Positions 42,014-50,236 of a DNA stretch of 64,000 nucleotides are shown in pieces. Location of the stretch: contig CP017948.1 in NCBI GenBank assembly GCA_002838185.1, forward strand, positions 1,860,001-1,924,000. Direction: 5' to 3'. Source of the DNA: Tenericutes bacterium MO-XQ. Lineage in GTDB: Bacteria; Bacillota_I; Bacilli_A; Acholeplasmatales; Acholeplasmataceae. The translations under genes were made by a program, and so were the position numbers. The notes beneath the pieces were generated by a model. The model ran no database searches. It was not told where the DNA came from and worked only from the letters and a program-made list of their open reading frames with translations. How positions within the stretch are numbered: position 1 is the first letter of the stretch; the number at the start of each line of letters is the position of its first letter.

Positions 42014-42301
42014 TGTGCCTTTTATCTTTTTAAAGTAAATCAATAGCGAGGAACCGAGCGATCCTAACAGTGCTATCACAGATAATACTGCAATAATTAA
42101 ATATCCTAACGCTCCCCAATCCGTTGAAAGCAAACCAGCGCCCCAAAAATATGCGGATGCAATCAAAAACAATATGGGTAAAGCAAACACCAATTTCTTA
42201 CTGATTTTTATCAACAAAAACGTGATTAAATAACTAGCTCCAAATGCAATGAGTAGCGTGCCACCCATGACTAACACTTGATTTAAAAGACCTTCTCCCA
42301 T
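41996..42301 (-). CDS. Small three-TM membrane protein, paralogue of 40767-41081
   Basis: 101 residues, three spans, basic tail. See the paralogue at 40767-41081: the ISKKL(V/I)F segment and the G-S-(L/M)-(G/A)-S-S-(L/V)-L-I ending are shared. GAGGTATATGT precedes the ATG. Unknown function. Confidence 0.7.
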   Translation of the reverse strand: MGEGLLNQVLVMGGTLLIAFGASYLITFLLIKISKKLVFALPILFLIASAYFWGAGLLSTDWGALGYLIIAVLSVIALLGSLGSSLLIYFKKIKGTNKDSN

Positions 42302-42371
42302 ACATATACCTCATCTCTCTTATAGCTAGATTATACGCTTATTCATTTTGATGTTCAAATATAATGTTTTG

Positions 42372-43700
42372 CTAAACTTTAATTTGGTTGGCTGCAACCA
42401 ATAAAGGATCCCAAACGGGTGAAAACGGTGGAGCATATGCAAAGTCTAACTCAGAAAACTCGGCTGCAGTTAGGTTTTTTGTTACTGCTAAAGCCATAAT
42501 ATTTATACGATCAGCAACACCTTTTTCACCTACAAGTTGTGCACCTTTAATAATTCCAGTTTTTTTCTCATAAACCAGCCTAACATAAAGATCGGTTGCT
42601 CCTGGATAATATGATGTTTGATGTTTTGCAGTGATATCAACAAAATCAAAATCTAAATTTAATCTTTTTGATTCATCAATGCCTAGCCCAGTTTTTGCAA
42701 ATGCTAAATCTCCAACTTTTATAATATTAGATCCTACGATACCAGGAAAAGAACTATCTAATCCTGCAATATTTTCAGCAACTATTCTCCCTGTTTTATT
42801 TGCATGAGTACCAAGTGGTACAAACACATTATCTTTTATGATTTGATGGTAATAAGAGGCGCAATCTCCCGCAGCATAAACATTTGGTAATGATGTTTCA
42901 CAATGGTCATTTATCAAGATCGCCCCGTTTCTTAGCATATCTATGCCAGTGTTTTTTAGAAAGCCTGTATTGGGTCTCACACCAATAGATTCAATAACAA
43001 AATCAACTTGATAAACTGCTTGATCTGTAATGACAATTGTTTTATCTTCTTCTTTTTGATAAGCTCTTAAGTGTTCATCTAAATGTATCTTTACACCTAT
43101 TCGCTCAAGCTCATTTTTGGCTTTGTCTGCAACTTCAAAATCATAAACATTTAAAAGTTGCTTCCCCCTTTGAATGATGTGAACCTCAAGCCCTTGGTGT
43201 GCTAAATTCTCAGCTACTTCTACACCTATATATCCTCCACCAATAATCGCAACCACCCTTCCTGATACTACCTCAGGCTTAATTGCTCTCATATCTGGAA
43301 GTTGATTTAAGACGTATAAATTTGCTTCTTCGCTTCCATCTACATGTGTTCTATTTGCAGTTGTTCCTGTACCAATAACTAAATAATCATATGTATCATA
43401 AAACTTTTGTCTTGTTTCTAAATTCAATACTTCTACTCTTTTTTGCTTTGGATCAACTGAAATTACTTCATGGGATAAAAACACATCAATATCTTGTTTT
43501 TTAAAGTCTTCTTGATACCTAGCAACAAGCTTATCTTCATCAGTTACTATATCACCTAAGTAATACGGCATACCACAGCCGCTATAACTTAAATCATACC
43601 CTTTTTCATAGACATGAATGGTGTGATTAGGATCTAGTCTTTTTAATTTTGCTGCTGCAGTCATCCCAGCAGCAACCCCACCAATAATAATAGTTTTCAT
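42372..43700 (-). CDS. cdr: CoA-disulfide reductase / FAD-dependent NAD(P)H oxidoreductase
   Basis: 442 residues of the single-cysteine pyridine nucleotide-disulfide oxidoreductase group. The FAD site is IIIGGVAAGMTAAAKLKRLD, the redox motif LSYSGCGMPYYLGD holds the one active Cys, the NAD site is VAIIGGGYIGVEVAENLA, and VYAAGDCASYYH is the second FAD motif. The C-terminal dimerisation domain contains the Tyr pair region (FAYAPPFSPVWDPL). It reduces CoA disulfide or polysulfide, or acts as NADH oxidase; these cannot be separated by sequence. CoA-based redox balance fits a Mollicute without glutathione. Confidence 0.87.
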   Translation of the reverse strand: MKTIIIGGVAAGMTAAAKLKRLDPNHTIHVYEKGYDLSYSGCGMPYYLGDIVTDEDKLVARYQEDFKKQDIDVFLSHEVISVDPKQKRVEVLNLETRQKFYDTYDYLVIGTGTTANRTHVDGSEEANLYVLNQLPDMRAIKPEVVSGRVVAIIGGGYIGVEVAENLAHQGLEVHIIQRGKQLLNVYDFEVADKAKNELERIGVKIHLDEHLRAYQKEEDKTIVITDQAVYQVDFVIESIGVRPNTGFLKNTGIDMLRNGAILINDHCETSLPNVYAAGDCASYYHQIIKDNVFVPLGTHANKTGRIVAENIAGLDSSFPGIVGSNIIKVGDLAFAKTGLGIDESKRLNLDFDFVDITAKHQTSYYPGATDLYVRLVYEKKTGIIKGAQLVGEKGVADRINIMALAVTKNLTAAEFSELDFAYAPPFSPVWDPLLVAANQIKV

Positions 43701-43785
43701 TAAAAACCCACTTTCTTCATAAGCACTTTATGATTGCGTTTATTATATCATGTACAGTTTAATATATAAATTTAGTTGCCTATCA

Positions 43786-43814
43786 AGAAAAACACTGACG
43801 ATTAATCAGTGTTT
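43786..43814 (-). terminator. Terminator overlapping the end of the 43802-44221 gene
   Basis: AAACACTGA (43790-43798) pairs with TCAGTGTTT (43806-43814); the stop codon lies in the loop. TTTTTCTTG follows on the minus strand. Confidence 0.8.
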
Positions 43815-44221
43815 ATCAGTTCATCAAATGAGATATTAAAATGTCCATATGCATGAGCACCTACAAGTTTAATTCTTGCAAACTCACCATCTAAAACAAC
43901 TTCATGTTCGCCTTTATCTAAAATAATAATTTCATTATCTTGATCAATAAATACTATTTTAAACTTACCTTTATCAATCGTAAAATCTATATTGACATAT
44001 AAGACATCAATATCTTCAATACTTAAAACAGTTTCAGTGCCACTAAAATCTTCAAAATCTAAATCCTCGTATGTACCAACTTTTGAACGATATGTAAATG
44101 AATCTCCTTCATCTACGATGAGCTCATCATTGTCATACATATATCCCTTATCATTAAGGGAAACACATCCATTAAGTAATAACCCTAGAACAACACACAT
44201 AACTATTAAATATTTTTTCAT
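43802..44221 (-). CDS. Small lipoprotein, unknown function
   Basis: 139 residues. MKKYLIVMCVVLGLLLNGC is a lipoprotein signal with lipobox LLNGC. The mature domain is acidic and apparently all-beta (VYLNID-like strands), without a family I recognise. It starts two bases after the hydrolase gene (AAGGGGC before ATG), so both are in one transcript with possible joint extracytoplasmic work. Confidence 0.65.
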   Translation of the reverse strand: MKKYLIVMCVVLGLLLNGCVSLNDKGYMYDNDELIVDEGDSFTYRSKVGTYEDLDFEDFSGTETVLSIEDIDVLYVNIDFTIDKGKFKIVFIDQDNEIIILDKGEHEVVLDGEFARIKLVGAHAYGHFNISFDELINTD

Positions 44222-44223
44222 AT

Positions 44224-45489
44224 TTATGCCCCTTCATGTTCGACAAATAATCTTCTAACTTCCACTTGAAATGCTTCATATTCATCAATCCACGGATTAT
44301 GACCAGAATGTTCAAAGATAATCATTTCTTTCTTAGGTGCATCAATCATATCATAATATTCACTCGCTAAATAAAGTGGTGCATTGATATCATACTTGCC
44401 TTGTAAGATATAAATCGGAATGTCAAATTCAGTATGTGTTTCTCTTAAATCTCTACCATATAATGTTTGAAACACATCTGAAAATGTATAGTAAAGACCT
44501 CTAAGGTAATTCACAGAATTCATAATACTATATTCAGGTGATAGCAATATATCAAAGGTACTCCAATCTTGATGATTGATATCAGGATGTCTTTGCATCT
44601 CCATATAAAGTGGTTGTAAATAAGAACCTAATGCTAAAGACACATTATCTCCATAAATTGGTGGATAACCCATACTTTTTAATTTATTTTGGAAATCTAC
44701 ATCTCCTCTTTCAACTGCAAGATCCATCGCATAATCATAACAATACTGTTCAGTTTCAGTAAAGTCAACCATTTGTCCTGTTCCGATAAACGCATAATAA
44801 TCTTCAGGATAAAGACTTGCAAGCAAAACTCCTAAATAACTACCCCATGATTCACCAATGATATAGATCTTTTCTTGATCATACTTTTCTTTTAAATGTT
44901 GTGTTAAAACATGTGCATCTTCAACATAATCTTCAACTTCCATTTGACCATCTCTATACACTGCATCATAAGATTTACCAACACCTGGTTGTTCCCAGTT
45001 AACAATCGTATACGTATCTTCAAGCTCACTTAAGAATGCTCTTGTTGCTGGTATCTGTGATCCACCTGGACCACCAGCTAAGAATAATATGACAGGTTGA
45101 CTTTCATCCATAGTTCTCACACTATAATATTGTTCTGATCGATTGATATCAACCATCACAATATCTCCGTCATCACCAGGGCTATAAACATACATCTCTG
45201 ATCCAACAACTTGTAAACCTAACATCCATATACTTACAGTAAACCAAAGTACACTTCCAAATAGGTGTTTTGTTGTATAGTAAACACTTTTTCTACTTAG
45301 TGCTTTTACAACAAAAGCTACTAATAAAATAAATAAGACGATAAATGATATCACTGTAATCACTGTCAGTGTTCCAGCCAAGATCCAAGCTACTTTATAC
45401 ATATCCTCAAAAAATGTGATATATCCAACAACATTAATAAATACAATCAAGCAAACAAATACGCTTACAACTTTTAAATACTTTAACAT
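44224..45489 (-). CDS. Membrane-anchored alpha/beta hydrolase (proline iminopeptidase-like)
   Basis: 421 residues. Two to three membrane spans fill the first about 115 residues, then an alpha/beta-hydrolase domain: oxyanion motif LAGGPGGSQIP, WEQPGVGKSYD, nucleophile elbow IIGESWGSYLG (catalytic Ser), and the catalytic His in EHSGHNPWIDE. The HGGPG-like motif is typical of prolyl iminopeptidases. The membrane anchor suggests it acts at the outer face; the substrate is unknown. GGAGATTAG precedes the ATG. It is 15 bases after the methyltransferase gene. Confidence 0.83.
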   Translation of the reverse strand: MLKYLKVVSVFVCLIVFINVVGYITFFEDMYKVAWILAGTLTVITVISFIVLFILLVAFVVKALSRKSVYYTTKHLFGSVLWFTVSIWMLGLQVVGSEMYVYSPGDDGDIVMVDINRSEQYYSVRTMDESQPVILFLAGGPGGSQIPATRAFLSELEDTYTIVNWEQPGVGKSYDAVYRDGQMEVEDYVEDAHVLTQHLKEKYDQEKIYIIGESWGSYLGVLLASLYPEDYYAFIGTGQMVDFTETEQYCYDYAMDLAVERGDVDFQNKLKSMGYPPIYGDNVSLALGSYLQPLYMEMQRHPDINHQDWSTFDILLSPEYSIMNSVNYLRGLYYTFSDVFQTLYGRDLRETHTEFDIPIYILQGKYDINAPLYLASEYYDMIDAPKKEMIIFEHSGHNPWIDEYEAFQVEVRRLFVEHEGA

Positions 45490-45504
45490 AAATTCTAATC
45501 TCCT

Positions 45505-46116
45505 TTATATAACTTTAGGAATAAACATTTTTGTGCGTTTTTTATACATCACATATGCTTCTCCAAATTCATCAATCATGTCTCGCTCTTCTTTTTTAGC
45601 AAGCCTTACATACATATAAATCATCAATGGGAAAATCATTAAATTGGTTAATGTTAACCATCCAAGCATCATACCTAAAGCAATGAGCATAAGCCCTGTG
45701 TATTGTGGGTGTCTGATATATTTATACATTCCATCTTCCACGATATGTCCTGTCCCTTTAACTTTTTTCCAATATCCGTGATAGATTTGATACCATCCGA
45801 AAATGATCATCAACAATCCCAAACACGCAAATATAATATTTAGGTAAAGTCCTAAATATCCAATCTCACTAATTAAAGTGTGTCCCCATAAAACCCCTTC
45901 TGGTAGCGATCTACCAATGATACTAGCGATGATGTTCATACTAAAAGGTATCCCATGCATCTCAATCGCAAATGCCACAACAAATGCTAAAAACGTTGAA
46001 GCTGGTTTTCTTTGCATCTTCTTATAAAAAGGTATAAATAATAATGCTATACCATATACTAAAATGAAAAATACTACCGCTCCCCATTGTTCAAAATGTT
46101 CCATAAATTGTTCCAT
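45505..46116 (-). CDS. Isoprenylcysteine-carboxyl-methyltransferase-like membrane protein
   Basis: 203 residues with five to six spans. The C-terminal motif YKYIRHPQYTGLMLIALG followed by a charged EERDMIDEFGEAY segment is the SAM-binding signature of ICMT/PEMT-type methyltransferases. Bacterial members methylate lipids or other small hydrophobic molecules; the substrate here is unknown. GGAGGAAATTTT precedes the ATG. It heads a unit with the hydrolase and the small lipoprotein. Confidence 0.83.
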   Translation of the reverse strand: MEQFMEHFEQWGAVVFFILVYGIALLFIPFYKKMQRKPASTFLAFVVAFAIEMHGIPFSMNIIASIIGRSLPEGVLWGHTLISEIGYLGLYLNIIFACLGLLMIIFGWYQIYHGYWKKVKGTGHIVEDGMYKYIRHPQYTGLMLIALGMMLGWLTLTNLMIFPLMIYMYVRLAKKEERDMIDEFGEAYVMYKKRTKMFIPKVI

Positions 46117-46162
46117 AAAATTTCCTCCTTCGTTTTATCCACTACGAGTATATCAAGATGCA

Positions 46163-46207
46163 TAAAAAAAAGGACCTAACCAAAGTTAGGTTCTTAGTTA
46201 GGTCCTA
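46163..46207 (-). terminator. Terminator of the TPR-LuxR gene
   Basis: AGGACCTAAC...GTTAGGTCCT with an inner CCTAAC/GTTAGG alternative; TTTTTTTAT follows on the minus strand. Confidence 0.85.
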
Positions 46208-47668
46208 TTTTATCAAGTTTAAGCGTTTAGCTTTATCGTATGCTTGGATCCTATTTTTACAATCCAGTTTACTCAATATATGGTTCATATGCCACTTAAC
46301 TGTGCCAACTGTAATAAATAATATATTTGAGATATCATCATTCGTTTTTCCTTGACCAATAAGGTTTAATATCTCAACTTCTCTTTGTGTTAATAATTCC
46401 TGTTGGTTTGTTTTGAGTCTGATTTCAGGATCAATTTTTGTAATCAAATGAAAACAATTTAGTGGATACATAAATAGTGCAGATTTAAGATTGTATGTTT
46501 TATAGAGTTTAACAACCTCTTCTAATATCTTCAAACTAAACTTAGGTTGTTCATTGACATAATATCTTTCCGCAAGTAAAACAAGATATTTTTGTAAGTG
46601 AACAACATCTCCTTCATATCTTAAATCATCAATGAATTTTTCAAATTTATTGATATCTAATTTCTTAGAATCTCCCCTATTATATAATACAGCCATGATT
46701 TCATTGAATACAGGATGAAAGATTTGATGACTATCATCGTATGCTTCTAGTTTTTGAATGTCTTTGGGACTTAACTGATTTAACAAAAGTTTGCCATATA
46801 AAACGATCACTTCCATCATTGGATAGTGCATATGATGAAATGTTTTTTCTGCTTGATTAACCATATCGCTTAATTGATCTTTTTGATCCATTAAATGATA
46901 TGCTCTCATCAAATAAATCTCAACATAACCATGCATGTGGATAAGCTCTAATTCTAAAATCGATGCATATGACTTTAATAAATAATCAATCGCAAGTTCA
47001 ATTTTATCCTCTTCAACATAACTCATACCCATGGGTAGTCCGATAATGTTTGCATATAAACTAGATTGATCTTTTGTACTTGATAAGATCATCATCGTTT
47101 TTTCTGCTTTTTGAATTACTTTTTTAAAATCACCTAATCGAAACCAATTTAATAAAGCATTTGTCATAGATACAACAGCTGGAAATAGCATATGTTCTTT
47201 TAAAAAGATATCATACGCTTTTTCAAACATATCTGCTGCTTCATTTAGTTTCTTATATCCAGCTAAGATTTGTCCATGCGTTAAATAAGCATTAGCTGCA
47301 AAAAAGCTCTGCTCATTTTTTATGTTTCTAACGGTTTCTTTACTTAAAGTTAATCGTTCTTCTTCAGTTAAAATAAAACTTGCTAAAGATTCTAGACTCT
47401 TATAAAACAATAACATATCATCATCTAGTTCTTGTTGATTAATCGATTGATATAACTGATATGATTTGGTATTGTCTCCTGAAAGCAAAGCTAACCAAGC
47501 AATAATTAAAGATATATATGCATCATCAGTCTTTACATCATGTAATAAAAGGTAGTGTTTATTTAACTGGTGTGTATTAAAGATCTCTTTGATATGATGT
47601 TTTATGTATGCACATAAATCATCATGAGACTCTTCTTTTAATTTTGATATATGTTTAAGTATACTCAT
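46205..47668 (-). CDS. TPR-domain LuxR-family regulator
   Basis: About 487 residues. Helical repeats of TPR type run through residues 1-410 (for example ANAYLTHGQILAGYKKLNEA), and a LuxR HTH closes the protein: LTQREVEILNLIGQGKTNDD and TVGTVKWHMNHILSKLDCKN. No NB-ARC ATPase is present, unlike MalT. Ligand and targets are unknown. The frame opens at 47680; neither ATG (47680, 47668) has a strong ribosome binding site; the second gives better spacing to GGTG. It lies between the divergent-function hydrolase unit and the GntR genes and is transcribed alone. Confidence 0.8.
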   Translation of the reverse strand: MSILKHISKLKEESHDDLCAYIKHHIKEIFNTHQLNKHYLLLHDVKTDDAYISLIIAWLALLSGDNTKSYQLYQSINQQELDDDMLLFYKSLESLASFILTEEERLTLSKETVRNIKNEQSFFAANAYLTHGQILAGYKKLNEAADMFEKAYDIFLKEHMLFPAVVSMTNALLNWFRLGDFKKVIQKAEKTMMILSSTKDQSSLYANIIGLPMGMSYVEEDKIELAIDYLLKSYASILELELIHMHGYVEIYLMRAYHLMDQKDQLSDMVNQAEKTFHHMHYPMMEVIVLYGKLLLNQLSPKDIQKLEAYDDSHQIFHPVFNEIMAVLYNRGDSKKLDINKFEKFIDDLRYEGDVVHLQKYLVLLAERYYVNEQPKFSLKILEEVVKLYKTYNLKSALFMYPLNCFHLITKIDPEIRLKTNQQELLTQREVEILNLIGQGKTNDDISNILFITVGTVKWHMNHILSKLDCKNRIQAYDKAKRLNLIK

Positions 47669-47715
47669 CACTTGCACCATCTTTCTTATTCGTGTTCATT
47701 ATATCAAATCTTTCT

Positions 47716-47749
47716 AACAAAAACACTCACCATTTTTTAATGATGAGTG
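47716..47749 (-). terminator. Terminator of the GntR pair
   Basis: CACTCACCA (47724-47732) pairs with TGATGAGTG (47741-47749, one wobble); TTTTTGTT follows on the minus strand. Confidence 0.8.
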
Positions 47750-47770
47750 AAATGTCTTTTTGTCTAATAT

Positions 47771-48550
47771 TTATTTTTTGTAATAATCAATGAGTTCATC
47801 TCTTTGGATTAACGCTTGAAAGTAATAACTACTTGTCGCATGACTACGTCCAAAATCGATTAATCGATCTTGACGATCATATATTCTATTCGTAGATTGA
47901 ATGCACGCTGCATTTTTTCTTTCTCCTAAAAGAGCAGTTAGATCAGCAGTTAAATTAACTGCTTTTGTAATACGATGCGATAATTTTGCTTTAATATGAT
48001 AAGTCTGTTCCATATATGCATTAAGTGGCTCATTACCTACAAACTTTTTATCCATATCAATAAATATAGATAAAGGTAGATAGTTTTCTAGAATAATAAT
48101 AGGTTTATCATCGCCTTTATATATTCTATTAATGTATAAGCATTTTTCACCAGCTTTAAATCCCGTCATTTCAAGTTGTTCTTTATTTAAATCAACAACC
48201 TTTTTTTCTAAACATTCGATAGACGGTTCCATACCTAAAGCTTTAACAGCATCATAGATTGCAACATTTCTATAAAAGAAGTAATTTGTTAGTTCATAGT
48301 AGGCTACTTCATATTTTTGATCTTTATTTTTTTTTATAAATCTTTCTTCAACTAATTTATTAAAAGCTTGAATGACTTGTGCTAAATCAACCTTTAGATG
48401 CTTTGCAAGCTCATTAGGAGACGGAAGAACAGATTGATAATAAAACGTTTGATCGAGTATGTTCGCTTTAATGCTCTCTTTGATTTGTTCATGAATTGAA
48501 ACTGATGATCTACGATCAATTGAAATTAAATCAACTTTGTTCGATTGCAT
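47771..48550 (-). CDS. GntR/HutC-family regulator (second of pair)
   Basis: 259 residues: winged HTH (LPSPNELAKHLKVDLAQVIQAFNKL) and a UTRA ligand domain (KCLYINRIYKGDDKPIIILENYLPL). UTRA domains bind small molecules, often sugars or amino sugars. It overlaps the preceding GntR gene by 20 bases and has its own GAGGTGA site. By position it probably regulates the sulfoquinovose operon together with its neighbour; which ligand is bound by which cannot be told. Confidence 0.88.
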   Translation of the reverse strand: MQSNKVDLISIDRRSSVSIHEQIKESIKANILDQTFYYQSVLPSPNELAKHLKVDLAQVIQAFNKLVEERFIKKNKDQKYEVAYYELTNYFFYRNVAIYDAVKALGMEPSIECLEKKVVDLNKEQLEMTGFKAGEKCLYINRIYKGDDKPIIILENYLPLSIFIDMDKKFVGNEPLNAYMEQTYHIKAKLSHRITKAVNLTADLTALLGERKNAACIQSTNRIYDRQDRLIDFGRSHATSSYYFQALIQRDELIDYYKK

Positions 48551-49283
48551 AAACCATCACCTCGAATTCAGTAAATTCTCCTGGGAAAAAATTAGATACA
48601 TATCCAATGATTCGATCTTTTTCATCTATAATATTTGATCTTACCAAATAGATTGCGTCATCTGGATTTATTTTAAGTAATAAAGCTTCATCTGAACTTG
48701 CATTCATCGCATTAAATGTATTTTGCATATGTTTAATTTTATAATGATATGTCTGTTCGATGAACTCAAATAAACGTGTTGAAGATTCAAATTTTTCGTT
48801 TAATCCAGGAAAATATTTTTCTGGTAAATATATCTTTTGAAACAAAACCGGATTTTGTTGTGACTTAATGATTCTTATAATATAATAACAGTTTTCGTTT
48901 CTTTTAAGCTCTAACATCCGATATGCCAATATATCATGATCAACTAAATCAATCATAATCATTTGATATGTATACTTAAGATCATTATCATTGAGATGAC
49001 TTTCAAATTGATAAAACTCATTTAAAGGCGTATATAAATGAAATCTATTGGTAACAAAGGTACCTTTACCCTTGATTCTTTTGATCATGTTCTCTTGTAT
49101 CAAAGTTTCATATGCCATTTTAACAACCGTTGGACTGATAGAAAACATATGACATATTTCTTTTTCCGTTGGCAAGCGATCATCATATTTTAATATACCT
49201 GATTTGATTGCTTGTGTGATTGATTGTGCAATTTGTTTATAAATTGACACTGTCAATGTTTTATCAACAAAAATATAATCCAT
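48531..49283 (-). CDS. GntR/HutC-family regulator (first of pair)
   Basis: 250 residues: winged HTH (LPTEKEICHMFSISPTVVKM, QENMIKRIKGKGTFV) and UTRA domain (CYYIIRIIKSQQNPVLFQKI). It is a distant paralogue of the next gene. It starts 62 bases after the last enzyme gene of the sulfoglycolysis operon and has its own extended -10 box. A likely repressor or activator responding to a sulfosugar intermediate; this is by context. Confidence 0.88.
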   Translation of the reverse strand: MDYIFVDKTLTVSIYKQIAQSITQAIKSGILKYDDRLPTEKEICHMFSISPTVVKMAYETLIQENMIKRIKGKGTFVTNRFHLYTPLNEFYQFESHLNDNDLKYTYQMIMIDLVDHDILAYRMLELKRNENCYYIIRIIKSQQNPVLFQKIYLPEKYFPGLNEKFESSTRLFEFIEQTYHYKIKHMQNTFNAMNASSDEALLLKINPDDAIYLVRSNIIDEKDRIIGYVSNFFPGEFTEFEVMVYAIEQS

Positions 49284-49327
49284 ATTGATTCCCCGATTCT
49301 TATATGTTTTATGATTTAAACACTTTG

Positions 49328-49337
49328 ATTATAACAC
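49328..49337 (-). promoter_or_regulatory. Extended -10 promoter of the GntR pair
   Basis: On the minus strand TGTTATAAT (TGn plus consensus -10) about 45 bases upstream of the first GntR start; no good -35. Confidence 0.55.
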
Positions 49338-49345
49338 GAAATCTA

Positions 49346-50236
49346 TTAGCTTTTTGGAACTTTTAATTTCTCAAGTAGTCTTCCAACCATGCGTGGACGT
49401 TCTGCAACAAGAGCACCAACAGCACTCAGAGCTTGTATTTTATCTTCTACTGATCCTTTACCACCAGTGATGATTGCGCCTGCATGTCCCATTTTTTGAC
49501 CTTTAGGGGCTGTTCTTCCACCTAAAAATGCTACTAATGGTTTTGTGAATATCCCTTTTTCAATCGCCTCAGCTACTTCTTCTTCCATAGTTCCGCCAAG
49601 TTCGCCAATAATGACAACTGCAGCAGTTTCTTGGTCTTGTTCATAATAAGGTAGCATTTCTGCAAATCTAGTTCCAGGTACTGGATCACCACCAACACCA
49701 ATTAAGGTTGATACCCCATAACCAGATTCTACAATCATCGAAGTCACTTCATTTGTTAATGAACCGCTTCTTGTCATGACACCAATATTTCCTTTTTTAT
49801 AAACTCTTTTGATCCAATGTGGAAAACTTCCCATCATCGCAACTTCAGGTGATATCACACCTGATGTGTTTCCACCAATGACAAGTGCTTGATGTTCTTT
49901 TGCGGCTTGTCTTATTAAAACCATATCATGAAGTGGAATACCATCTGCAATGGTTACAATTTTCTTGATACCAGCATTTAATGCTTCCATCACTGCATCT
50001 TTAGTTAATAGTGGTGGAACAAACACCATGGATGCATCTACTTCATGATGTTGTAAAGCCTTTTTAATTGTATGATAAACAGGAAGCCCGTGAACTTCTT
50101 GTCCTTCTTTTCCAGGTGTAACACCACAAATGACTTTTGTGCCTAGATCCATCATATGTTTTGTCCAAAAACTCCCTTCACTACCTGTAATACCTTGAAC
50201 GAGAACTTTCGTTTGATCATCTATAAAAATACTCAT
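49346..50236 (-). CDS. Acyl-CoA ligase (ADP-forming) alpha subunit, SucD-like: probable sulfoacetate-CoA ligase subunit
   Basis: 296 residues. CoA-binding N-terminus (VLVQGITGSEGSFWTKHM), GIKKIVTIADGIPLHDM, and MGHAGAIITGGKGS with the phosphorylated His. It pairs with the beta subunit (ATGA overlap). Housekeeping SucCD would serve the TCA cycle, which Mollicutes lack. The adjacent CoA-acylating aldehyde dehydrogenase and sulfosugar genes indicate that it turns sulfoacetyl-CoA, ADP and phosphate into sulfoacetate, CoA and ATP. From memory the matching subunits in the described pathway are SqwK/SqwL. Confidence 0.85.
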   Translation of the reverse strand: MSIFIDDQTKVLVQGITGSEGSFWTKHMMDLGTKVICGVTPGKEGQEVHGLPVYHTIKKALQHHEVDASMVFVPPLLTKDAVMEALNAGIKKIVTIADGIPLHDMVLIRQAAKEHQALVIGGNTSGVISPEVAMMGSFPHWIKRVYKKGNIGVMTRSGSLTNEVTSMIVESGYGVSTLIGVGGDPVPGTRFAEMLPYYEQDQETAAVVIIGELGGTMEEEVAEAIEKGIFTKPLVAFLGGRTAPKGQKMGHAGAIITGGKGSVEDKIQALSAVGALVAERPRMVGRLLEKLKVPKS

